52,440 nt of DNA from Candidatus Poribacteria bacterium (GTDB lineage: Bacteria; Poribacteria; WGA-4E; WGA-3G): contig JAJEAG010000080.1 of the NCBI GenBank assembly GCA_022824265.1, positions 1 to 52,440 of the forward strand, in the 5' to 3' direction. The notes below the pieces were generated by a model. That model worked only from the letters and a program-made list of their open reading frames with translations. It had not been told where the DNA came from and ran no database searches. The translations under genes were made by a program, and so were the position numbers. Shown here piece by piece: positions 46,036-52,440 of the stretch. How positions within the stretch are numbered: the first letter of the stretch is position 1; each line of letters opens with the position of its first letter.

Positions 46036-47091
46036 CTTATCTGCTACTGACGTTAGTTCAACTGCGGTACCCGTTTCTGATGATTTTAATCCAGCGAGTA
46101 AAATCTCAGTAACATGCCGCGCTGTGTAGACATTGGAGAGCGGTGGTTGTGTACCAGCGCGGATATGTTCTGCGAAATGTGCGTGCATGCCACTCGGTGC
46201 AACATCACCGCAGTCAATCGCTTTGGTGTCAACAGGTGCATGTTCACGTGTATAGGAGGTGGGTGTGTATTGTGTTAGTGCCGCGCCATCTTTTCCGGGC
46301 ATTGTGAACTTACCAGCAGTGCCGTGGATACTGGATTCACCTGTTCGTGCAGGGTCACACCAACTTGTTTCAGCTGTTACAATTCCACCCGATTCCATCT
46401 CAAGCACGAGTGTAGCGACATCTTCTAATTCTGTTGGTTTGTCAAAGGTTGAAACGAACCCTGTTACGCGTTTGAAAGTTCCCAACATTGCAACGAGTCC
46501 AGAGACAGCATAGACTCCCATATCAAAGAGTGCACCGACGCTTGCTTGTTTTACGTCAAAAAACCACAAGTCGTCATCAGTTTCACCAAATATGTCTTTG
46601 ATTTCAGCATAGTAGACCTCTGGACCGCCGTGGCTATGCCGCATTCTTGCACCAGATACACGTCCGATGGCATTTTCAGCGATAAGTTGTCGGACTTTAT
46701 AGATACCTGCATTGAAGTGTGGGAGACACATTACAGTTTTACCGCTTGCTTCGGCAGCGTCAACGAATTGATTTGCTTCATCCATTTCGCCGCATAGCGG
46801 CTTTTGCATCAACACATGTTTACCTGCTTCTAATGCTTTAACACCCCACGGAACATGTAAAGGATGCGGTGTGCCAACAAGGATAGCATCCAGTGTATCG
46901 TCAGCGATGATGGCATCGTAATCTTGTGTCCAACGTGGAATTTCAAATTCATTACATTGATGTTTAAGTCGGTGTTCACGTCTACCACCGATAACATCTA
47001 CATCAAAATCGTCTCCTCTTTTCAAATCAGGTAGATGCATTCTGCAGACAATACCACCAGCACCAATTACTCCGAGTTTTATTTTTGCCAT
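46033..47091 (-). CDS. Gfo/Idh/MocA-family oxidoreductase
   Basis: The 352 residues have an N-terminal Rossmann fold: LGVIGAGGIVCRMHLPDLKR, ILVGTPHPLHVPWGVKALEAG and the QKPLCGEMDEA loop, where the family's usual EKP is QKP. The C-terminal alpha/beta substrate domain follows. These enzymes oxidise or reduce sugars and related alcohols using NAD(P). Substrate unknown. AAGGA precedes the ATG by 11 bases. The stop lies in repeat DNA. The gene starts 16 bases behind the DUF1080 gene, suggesting shared sugar catabolism. Confidence 0.92.
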   Translation of the reverse strand: MAKIKLGVIGAGGIVCRMHLPDLKRGDDFDVDVIGGRREHRLKHQCNEFEIPRWTQDYDAIIADDTLDAILVGTPHPLHVPWGVKALEAGKHVLMQKPLCGEMDEANQFVDAAEASGKTVMCLPHFNAGIYKVRQLIAENAIGRVSGARMRHSHGGPEVYYAEIKDIFGETDDDLWFFDVKQASVGALFDMGVYAVSGLVAMLGTFKRVTGFVSTFDKPTELEDVATLVLEMESGGIVTAETSWCDPARTGESSIHGTAGKFTMPGKDGAALTQYTPTSYTREHAPVDTKAIDCGDVAPSGMHAHFAEHIRAGTQPPLSNVYTARHVTEILLAGLKSSETGTAVELTSVADK

Positions 47092-47107
47092 ATTCTCTTA
47101 ATTCCTT

Positions 47108-47767
47108 TTAGTTGTTAGTCGGTGTCAATACAACGTTGCGATATGCGACAGGTCCGTGATCCCCTTGTAACAACAAGGGTCCCTTAGCCCCCTCCTCTTC
47201 TAACATCGCGCCACGCGTTACTCCAACGACTTCTACGTTTTCGTGGACGATTTGTCCATTCCATACGACCTTCACGAAGGTAGCATTTGCGGTCTTGTTG
47301 TTGTTTGCATCAAATTTTGGGGCGCGGAAGGTTATATCGTACGTTTGCCATTCACCTGGTGGTTTGCTTGCATTGACACGGGGAGGTACACCGTCAACCG
47401 GTTTATTGTCAATCCAACGACAATAGACTCCTCCACATGAACCATAATTGAGTTCTGTTGTTCCCCAACTATCTAATATCTGTATTTCATACCTACCCAT
47501 TACATAAACACCGGAGTTTGAACCTTGTGGCACCATAAATTCCACGTGCAGTTCACAATCTCCGTGTTCATATTCTGTGTAAAGGTCAGCAGTTCTTCCA
47601 GTGGGACCGTTGTAAAATATTCCTTCGCCAGATGTGGCTGCCAGTAGTTTATTATCATCTGGGTTGAGTGCAACTCCCCCGATGGCTGACCATGCATGTT
47701 CCGAAGCACCACCTCTGGCGTGCCAATCATCAAGGTTTTTACCATTAAATAGTGCAACTTGCGACAT
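47108..47767 (-). CDS. DUF1080 (3-keto-disaccharide hydrolase-like) protein
   Basis: The 219 residues form a concanavalin A-like fold with the family signatures ALFNGKNLDDW, SNSGVYVMGRYEIQILDS, GGVYCRW, PGEWQTYDITFRAPKFD and GPLLLQGDHGPVAYRNV. Members act on 3-keto sugars made by sugar oxidoreductases, in line with the neighbour at 46033-47091. No signal peptide is visible, which is unusual as many relatives are exported. GGAGG lies before the ATG (minus strand, about 47777-47781). Confidence 0.93.
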   Translation of the reverse strand: MSQVALFNGKNLDDWHARGGASEHAWSAIGGVALNPDDNKLLAATSGEGIFYNGPTGRTADLYTEYEHGDCELHVEFMVPQGSNSGVYVMGRYEIQILDSWGTTELNYGSCGGVYCRWIDNKPVDGVPPRVNASKPPGEWQTYDITFRAPKFDANNNKTANATFVKVVWNGQIVHENVEVVGVTRGAMLEEEGAKGPLLLQGDHGPVAYRNVVLTPTNN

Positions 47768-47824
47768 AAAAATCCTCCTTACATAATCCTATAATTGTTA
47801 TACGTTATTTACACGAACTTTTCA

Positions 47825-47853
47825 TTGACAAATTTTGAAAAATGACATATCTT
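47825..47853 (+). promoter_or_regulatory. Promoter for the multihaem cytochrome gene
   Basis: TTGACA (47825-47830) and TATCTT (47848-47853) with a 17-base spacer, 75 bases before the ATG. It lies in the 160-base divergent region shared with the DUF1080 gene. Confidence 0.6.
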
Positions 47854-47927
47854 ATACAAAAATCAATACAATACTATTAAAGAAAATATCAGTATGTAGA
47901 AAATAATTCAAGGACATTATCAGACTT

Positions 47928-48872
47928 ATGAAACAAGCATTAATATTTTTTGTTTTATCTTTATCGATGGGGGTGTTTGTTGTCTTCAAAATTGCGACAC
48001 TTCAGGCGGATACTACAAAGACTGAGAACAGCACAATAGAGACTGAAAACATCACAACGCAGAATGGGAAAACACCTTTTACTGAAGGTTGCGACAAGTG
48101 TCACGGCGATGAAACTGCCTACAAAGAATGGACACAGGCTGGACATTCACATGCACTTGTTAACCTTCTTGAGGGTAAATATGAAGTGCGTACGTCCTGT
48201 TTGAGTTGTCATTCAACGGGTTACGAAATATTCGCTGAGCATGGTATACCTGGTCACCCGTATAATGAGAAAACAGCAGTTAATGCGGTTGCTTGTTCTT
48301 CCTGTCATTCCCATGCCAGCAAAGAGGAACATCTGTTAGTAATGCCTGCGAAAAAATTATGTGTCACCTGTCATAAAATGGACTGTGGATGTGCGGGTGC
48401 TGGTGTTATCCACCAATCACAAACGGAGATGTTCTTGGGGCGCGAAGGTGCTGGTGTGAAACGTATGCCATCACCACATGTGCGTGTCATGAAAAAGCGT
48501 TGCGTTCACTGTCACATGGCAAAAGTCGAGAATAAAGACGAGAAGGAAGATGAGACGAAACATGGTGGTCACACCTTCAAGGCAGATTTGTCAGATTGTA
48601 GTAGTGCTGGATGCCATGATAGTGCGGACAACGATATGACGAAGAAACTCCCGTTATATCGCGCTGAGATTGATGCAATGATGAAGGAAGTCAAAAGCAT
48701 ACTTGACAATGCAGCAGACAAAACTTCACAAGCCTACATAGACGCGAAGTTAAACTACGACATGGTGAAAGGAGACAATGGTTACGGACTGCACAATATA
48801 CCTTATGCGCGTGCTTTGTTACAACACAGTCTCTCTCTAAAACCGCAGATCATCCCTGTTGCTGATCAGTAG
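47928..48872 (+). CDS. Secreted multihaem c-type cytochrome (six haem motifs)
   Basis: The 314 residues begin with a signal peptide (about 1-27). Haem sites are CDKCH (55-59), CLSCH (91-95), CSSCH (123-127), CVTCH (145-149), CVHCH (192-196) and a wider CSSAGCH (224-230, four residues between the cysteines). The AGHSHA segment near 71-76 is as in cytochrome c554-type electron carriers. The C-terminal about 70 residues are helical without haem sites. It is periplasmic and probably passes electrons to an unknown reductase. No maturation genes are adjacent. Confidence 0.9.
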   Translation: MKQALIFFVLSLSMGVFVVFKIATLQADTTKTENSTIETENITTQNGKTPFTEGCDKCHGDETAYKEWTQAGHSHALVNLLEGKYEVRTSCLSCHSTGYEIFAEHGIPGHPYNEKTAVNAVACSSCHSHASKEEHLLVMPAKKLCVTCHKMDCGCAGAGVIHQSQTEMFLGREGAGVKRMPSPHVRVMKKRCVHCHMAKVENKDEKEDETKHGGHTFKADLSDCSSAGCHDSADNDMTKKLPLYRAEIDAMMKEVKSILDNAADKTSQAYIDAKLNYDMVKGDNGYGLHNIPYARALLQHSLSLKPQIIPVADQ

Positions 48873-48905
48873 ACAGGACCGCTAACTGCTTGCAAAAAAT
48901 GAACT

Positions 48906-49742
48906 TTAACTGCCGGCACTTAGTTCCGATTTTAACGGAACGTCCTTATCTTGCGGGATATAATAACTCAAAGGTTCGCTGACAACACCGAGAAGCTGCT
49001 TCTGGATCGGAGTGCATTTATCGACCAGTTCATCTGGCATTTGTATGTAATCCATCGGTTTGACCCAACGGTATGCATACCCCATAAAGATAGTTTTGCG
49101 CGGTATGTCTGACCAGTTATGTCCGATACCGTGGTATGTGCGTTGCTCAAAAAGGAATGCATCTCCAGCATTGACGTTCATGGAGATTGCTCCACGTGCC
49201 CACCCTGTTTCCGGGTCTCGTGCTGGCATACCATTCAATCGGTTGCTTCCTGGGACTAATACCGTAGCACCGGATGCTGGGTCAGACTGATCGCTGATAG
49301 CGTAGGCAATTTTGAGTAGAATACGCGGATGTGGTTCTTGCATTTCGCGATATGACGTTCCGCCATCACGATGAAGTCCAATCTTTGTTTTTACATCGTC
49401 GGGCGGTTCCTCTTTTGGCGGTAGTACTATCAGATGTGATGTTATCATCTGGATGTTCCAATTCAACACCCCGCATGCATAAGGAAAAGACTTATGCCAA
49501 TCGAGAAGTTGGAGGAATGCTTCATGATGTGTTAAACAATTACGGAGATTGAGCTTGCCACCACCCTCAAGATTACCAGCTTCCTTTTGTTTTTCATATA
49601 CTTCATCAACAGCGGCATCAATTTCTGCCACGACATCAGCGGGTAATGCGTTTTTAATTAAGAGATAACCATTAGTGTCAACAAACTGCTTTTGTTCTGG
49701 CGAAAGGACTACTGCTTCAGACAAATCGTTAATCGTTTCCAT
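48906..49742 (-). CDS. Phytanoyl-CoA dioxygenase (PhyH) family protein
   Basis: The 278 residues show the Fe(II) site H124-x-D126 (IGLHRDGG) and H204 (RTYHG), with R215 (SDIPRKT) as a likely 2-oxoglutarate ligand. The double-stranded beta-helix fits the family's size. It hydroxylates an unknown small molecule using 2-oxoglutarate and oxygen. AAGGTG precedes the ATG by 6 bases. It converges with the cytochrome gene, 33 bases apart. Confidence 0.92.
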   Translation of the reverse strand: METINDLSEAVVLSPEQKQFVDTNGYLLIKNALPADVVAEIDAAVDEVYEKQKEAGNLEGGGKLNLRNCLTHHEAFLQLLDWHKSFPYACGVLNWNIQMITSHLIVLPPKEEPPDDVKTKIGLHRDGGTSYREMQEPHPRILLKIAYAISDQSDPASGATVLVPGSNRLNGMPARDPETGWARGAISMNVNAGDAFLFEQRTYHGIGHNWSDIPRKTIFMGYAYRWVKPMDYIQMPDELVDKCTPIQKQLLGVVSEPLSYYIPQDKDVPLKSELSAGS

Positions 49743-50111
49743 TTTTTCACCTTTATTTGAGAAAATATTTCACTCCTAACGTGACGTTTTAATAGTCTAT
49801 ATAGTTTAGTATACATGGATTAATTGAAATTCTCAAGGTAATTTGATGGATTGTCTAAAGGCTCAACATACAGGATGTTTAAATGGCACATAAAATAAGC
49901 GAAAGAGGACAGGAAAATACAAATAGCCCTGTGACATCTGAATCTAAATGCATTAGCCGTAGGATGCTTATTCGTAAATGACCTGAGTCGTTTCACTAAT
50001 CTTATTTGTGGATTAGATTGATGTAATGTTTTCCTTGGCTTCTTGGGAAATATTAGACAACAATAACGTTTTAGAATGTAAGACTACAAAGCGGAAAGTA
50101 TGTAATTAAAT
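49743..50111. other. Intergenic region without a convincing gene
   Basis: A divergent 369-base region. The only open frame is 32 codons at 49883-49981 (AGGA 7 bases upstream of its ATG), ending in an SRRMLIRK segment. It might be the start of a lost paralogue of the downstream membrane protein, but the evidence is thin. Nothing else was recognised. Confidence 0.4.
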
Positions 50112-52076
50112 TTGAGAACTACTACCTCACATCGAGTTTCACAACAATCAGGGAGTGGTCAAAAGGCTGCTCATAATGAACTAACAGGACAGAAAGCACA
50201 CCATTTCGGGGTTACCTGGCGTGCTATTTTAATCGGTACTGCTCTCACCATCCCTAACGTCTACTGGATATTAGATTCTGCAGGTCAAGGATATCCCACA
50301 ACTATTTCACTCTATTTCAATGTCATTTTCTGCATCTTTATCTTTACGGGTGCAAATTTGGTGTTGACACGGGTTGCGCCACGAGTCGCGTTCCAACAAG
50401 GTGAATTATTGACGATTTATGTCATGCTCGCGATTGCTTCCTCTTTAGCGGGACATGATGTTCTCCGCGTTTTAATCCCTATGATTCCGTATGCGTTCTG
50501 GTATGCAACACCGGAAAACGATTGGGTGGATTTGTTTCATCGCTATGTTCCAGATTGGATGGCGGTGAAAGATAAGGCATTTCTAACGGAATATTACCGT
50601 GGTGAAGCAAGTTTATATCGTTGGGAAATCCTTGAAGGATGGCTAACTACCACCCTAACTTGGGGTGGTTTTTTGTGTGCGCTTGTGTTTGTGATGGTTT
50701 TCATCAATACGCTTGTTCGAAAGCAGTGGACTGAGCATGAAAAACTGAGTTATCCAATTATTCAACTACCACTTGAATTGACAAATGTAGGTAAAACTAA
50801 CCTATTGACAAATAAGATGATGTGGCTTGGATTTGGGATTGCAGGTGCTATTGATATTCTCAATGGATTACACTATCTTTTTCCGAATGTACCGAGTCTT
50901 GGTGGACGTTTATATGATTTACGTCCGTTTTTTACACAGAAACCGTGGAGTGCGGTTGGATGGACACCTGTTGCGGTGTTTCCTTTTGCTGTTGGTATGG
51001 CGTTCTTTATTCCGTTGGATTTGTCGTTTTCTTGCTGGTTCTTTTATCTATTTTGGAAGGTTGAACGGGTGTTTGGGGATGCGTTGGGAATCAGAGGTAT
51101 GCCGAATTTTCCGTTCACCGATGAGCAATCATTTGGCGCGTATATCGGTTTATTCGTTATTGCTGTGATTGCCACACGGAAACATTTGGCACAAGTTGGA
51201 CGTAAAATAATAAACCCAAATGAAGGTGGGGATTCTGATGAACCTATGTCGTATCGGTGGATGATAGTTTGTCTCATAGCGAGTTTGATGTTTATCGGTA
51301 TTTTCTGCAATGTTGCGGGAATGTCTGTTTGGGCAATTCTGGTTTTCTTCGGTATATATTACGCTATTTCTACTGCTGTGACACGCATGCGTGCGGAACT
51401 TGGATCTCCTGTGCACGATTTGCATTTTATCGGTCCAGATGAGATGATGCCTCGTATTTTTGGCACGCGCTTACTCGGACCGCAAAATCTGACGATGCTT
51501 GCGTATCTTTTCTCTTTCAATCGTGCCTATCGTGGACATCCGATGCCACATATCCTTGAAGGTTTTAAACTCGCTGAACGAACTCGTATGTCAAATCGAA
51601 GATTATTGATTGCTATGTGTGTTGCAATTGTTGTCGGTACATTCGGATCGTTTTGGGCATTTTATCATATTTCATACATTGAGGGAGCGCGCGATTGGTT
51701 TGCGGGTAGACCGTTCAACCGATTGCAAGGATGGCTCACCTCACCGAAAGTGCCTGATATACCTGCTATTATTGCGATGTGTATTGGATTTCTAATAACC
51801 GGATTCTTGATGATCATGCGGATAAAGTTGTTTTGGTGGCCCTTCCATCCTGCGGGGTTTGCGATTTCAAGTAGTTGGTCAATGAATGTATTTTGGTTCT
51901 CAATCTTTGTGAGTTCTGTTATCAAGTGGATTATATTGAAGCAGGGAGGGATAAATTTGCATCGCAAACTGATTCCGTTTTTTCTTGGCTTGATATTGGG
52001 AGAGTTTGTTGTTGGGGGAGTGTGGAGTCTTATTGGGATAACGTTGAATAGACCGATGTATCGGTTCTTGTTTTAG
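50112..52076 (+). CDS. DUF6785-like polytopic membrane protein
   Basis: TTG start at 50112 (654 residues); no ATG or GTG gives a better start and the binding site is weak. After a polar N-terminus of about 30 residues, about twelve to fourteen membrane helices follow, with GVTWRAILIGTALTIPNVYW at the first and LSYPIIQLPLELTN, GIRGMPNFPFTDEQSFGAYI and ELGSPVHDLHFIGPDEMMPR later. These motifs resemble the DUF6784/6785 membrane proteins common in uncultured planctomycete-like and poribacterial genomes. It is likely a transporter. Function not known. Confidence 0.75.
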   Translation: MRTTTSHRVSQQSGSGQKAAHNELTGQKAHHFGVTWRAILIGTALTIPNVYWILDSAGQGYPTTISLYFNVIFCIFIFTGANLVLTRVAPRVAFQQGELLTIYVMLAIASSLAGHDVLRVLIPMIPYAFWYATPENDWVDLFHRYVPDWMAVKDKAFLTEYYRGEASLYRWEILEGWLTTTLTWGGFLCALVFVMVFINTLVRKQWTEHEKLSYPIIQLPLELTNVGKTNLLTNKMMWLGFGIAGAIDILNGLHYLFPNVPSLGGRLYDLRPFFTQKPWSAVGWTPVAVFPFAVGMAFFIPLDLSFSCWFFYLFWKVERVFGDALGIRGMPNFPFTDEQSFGAYIGLFVIAVIATRKHLAQVGRKIINPNEGGDSDEPMSYRWMIVCLIASLMFIGIFCNVAGMSVWAILVFFGIYYAISTAVTRMRAELGSPVHDLHFIGPDEMMPRIFGTRLLGPQNLTMLAYLFSFNRAYRGHPMPHILEGFKLAERTRMSNRRLLIAMCVAIVVGTFGSFWAFYHISYIEGARDWFAGRPFNRLQGWLTSPKVPDIPAIIAMCIGFLITGFLMIMRIKLFWWPFHPAGFAISSSWSMNVFWFSIFVSSVIKWIILKQGGINLHRKLIPFFLGLILGEFVVGGVWSLIGITLNRPMYRFLF

Positions 52077-52218
52077 GGGGAGGATCTACATTCTCAATTG
52101 TTTCATTTTTACTGAGCAGCATAAATATGGTACAATTTGGTAGCAAACAACTAAATCCCTGGTAATCAAAAAACATCAAACACAATATATTTTTTATTTT
52201 TAGTATTGGAGACATGTC

Positions 52219-52338
52219 ATACAAATTGAAAATTACTTCAACTTTTTAGCAGAAGATGACATACGGATAAAAGGAACAGGGGTAGGTATTGAAATTGTTC
52301 TTTACCAAACGTTGCGGTGTGAAAGCCCAATGCTTTAA
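52219..52338 (+). pseudogene. DUF433 protein remnant with lost start and early stop
   Basis: A plus-strand frame reads QIENYFNFLAEDDIRIKG followed by TGVGIEIVLYQ, the conserved beginning of DUF433 antitoxin-like proteins (usually ...DDIRIKGTRVGIETVLY). The codon expected to be ATG is ATA (52219-52221), with GGAG (52208-52211) 7 bases before it. A stop comes after 39 codons (52336-52338), far short of the family's about 75 or more residues. This looks like a decayed gene. The tail 52077-52440 contains only this and the promoter below. Confidence 0.55.
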
Positions 52339-52385
52339 GCTTTGGGATGAAACAACGCCAAACGTCTCCATCGTTAAAAAAGTCC

Positions 52386-52414
52386 TTGATTTTATTCAAG
52401 AAATATGGTATAAT
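52386..52414 (+). promoter_or_regulatory. Strong promoter-like sequence near right edge
   Basis: TTGATT (52386-52391), 17-base spacer, TATAAT (52409-52414). The gene it would serve lies outside the window. Confidence 0.55.
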
Positions 52415-52440
52415 TATAATGTCAACTGGATAGGAAAGCA

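Noticed and set aside
49883-49981. 32-codon frame with a fair binding site
   Set aside because: Too short, and its similarity to the downstream membrane protein start is limited to a few residues.
52289-52440. Open frame from TTG at 52289 to the right edge
   Set aside because: It overlaps the DUF433 remnant in another frame and covers a near-perfect promoter; no recognised domain. It could be real if it continues far beyond the window.

Overview
The window looks like an AT-rich environmental bacterial genome, most plausibly Candidatus Poribacteria or a related uncultured lineage. This is an inference from gene content: LamG and FG-GAP/ASPIC secreted proteins, WD40 proteins, PhyH dioxygenase, Gfo/Idh/MocA with DUF1080, a DUF6785-like membrane protein, UPF0182, and many short hairpin repeats between genes. 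No rRNA, tRNA or CRISPR array was recognised.

Layout. 1-813 is the 5' part of a phage-terminase-like gene running off the left edge. 1.5-8.2 kb is a secretion and surface block: tatA, a CMD-family protein, a TPR lipidless secreted protein, an FG-GAP/ASPIC protein and three tandem LamG paralogues. 8.3-14.7 kb holds metabolic genes: cupin, two overlapping methyltransferases, trxB, a FGGY (xylulokinase-like) kinase and moaC. 14.7-21.3 kb holds a large secreted transglutaminase with a C13-like front domain, a MoxR ATPase, a glycosyltransferase, an adenine-type DNA methyltransferase and a Crp-like regulator. 21.5-28.4 kb holds a long leucine-rich-repeat lipoprotein flanked by 18-bp inverted repeats, an M28 peptidase, an HtrA-type protease and a small TPR protein. 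28.6-35.4 kb is a tight plus-strand run: a cyclase/ATPase/TPR signalling protein, a TIM-barrel isomerase-like protein and an 800-residue membrane-anchored protein, facing a minus-strand UPF0182 gene. 39.5-44.9 kb is a minus-strand locus with two WD40 proteins (one split by a frameshift) around a protein whose N-terminus looks like sigma-70 region 2. 46.0-52.1 kb holds Gfo/Idh/MocA and DUF1080 genes, a six-haem cytochrome, a PhyH dioxygenase and a 12-TM-like protein. The right tail carries a decayed DUF433 gene.

The most notable signal is in the intergenic DNA. Most of the short repeats, although different in sequence, share one design: a GC-rich hairpin with GTAG directly 5' of it (read as CTAC 3' of it on the other strand). 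That is the architecture of REP elements handled by RAYT-type tyrosine transposases; no RAYT gene is in the window. In addition, a 100-114 bp inverted-repeat element (here called E) occurs twice, at 28424-28523 and 45476-45589. Both times it sits in the exact centre of the three-base loop of such a REP hairpin, with the central loop base apparently duplicated. One uninterrupted relative of the host repeat is at 39372-39470. E itself carries a REP hairpin. This looks like a small non-autonomous element that targets hairpin loops.
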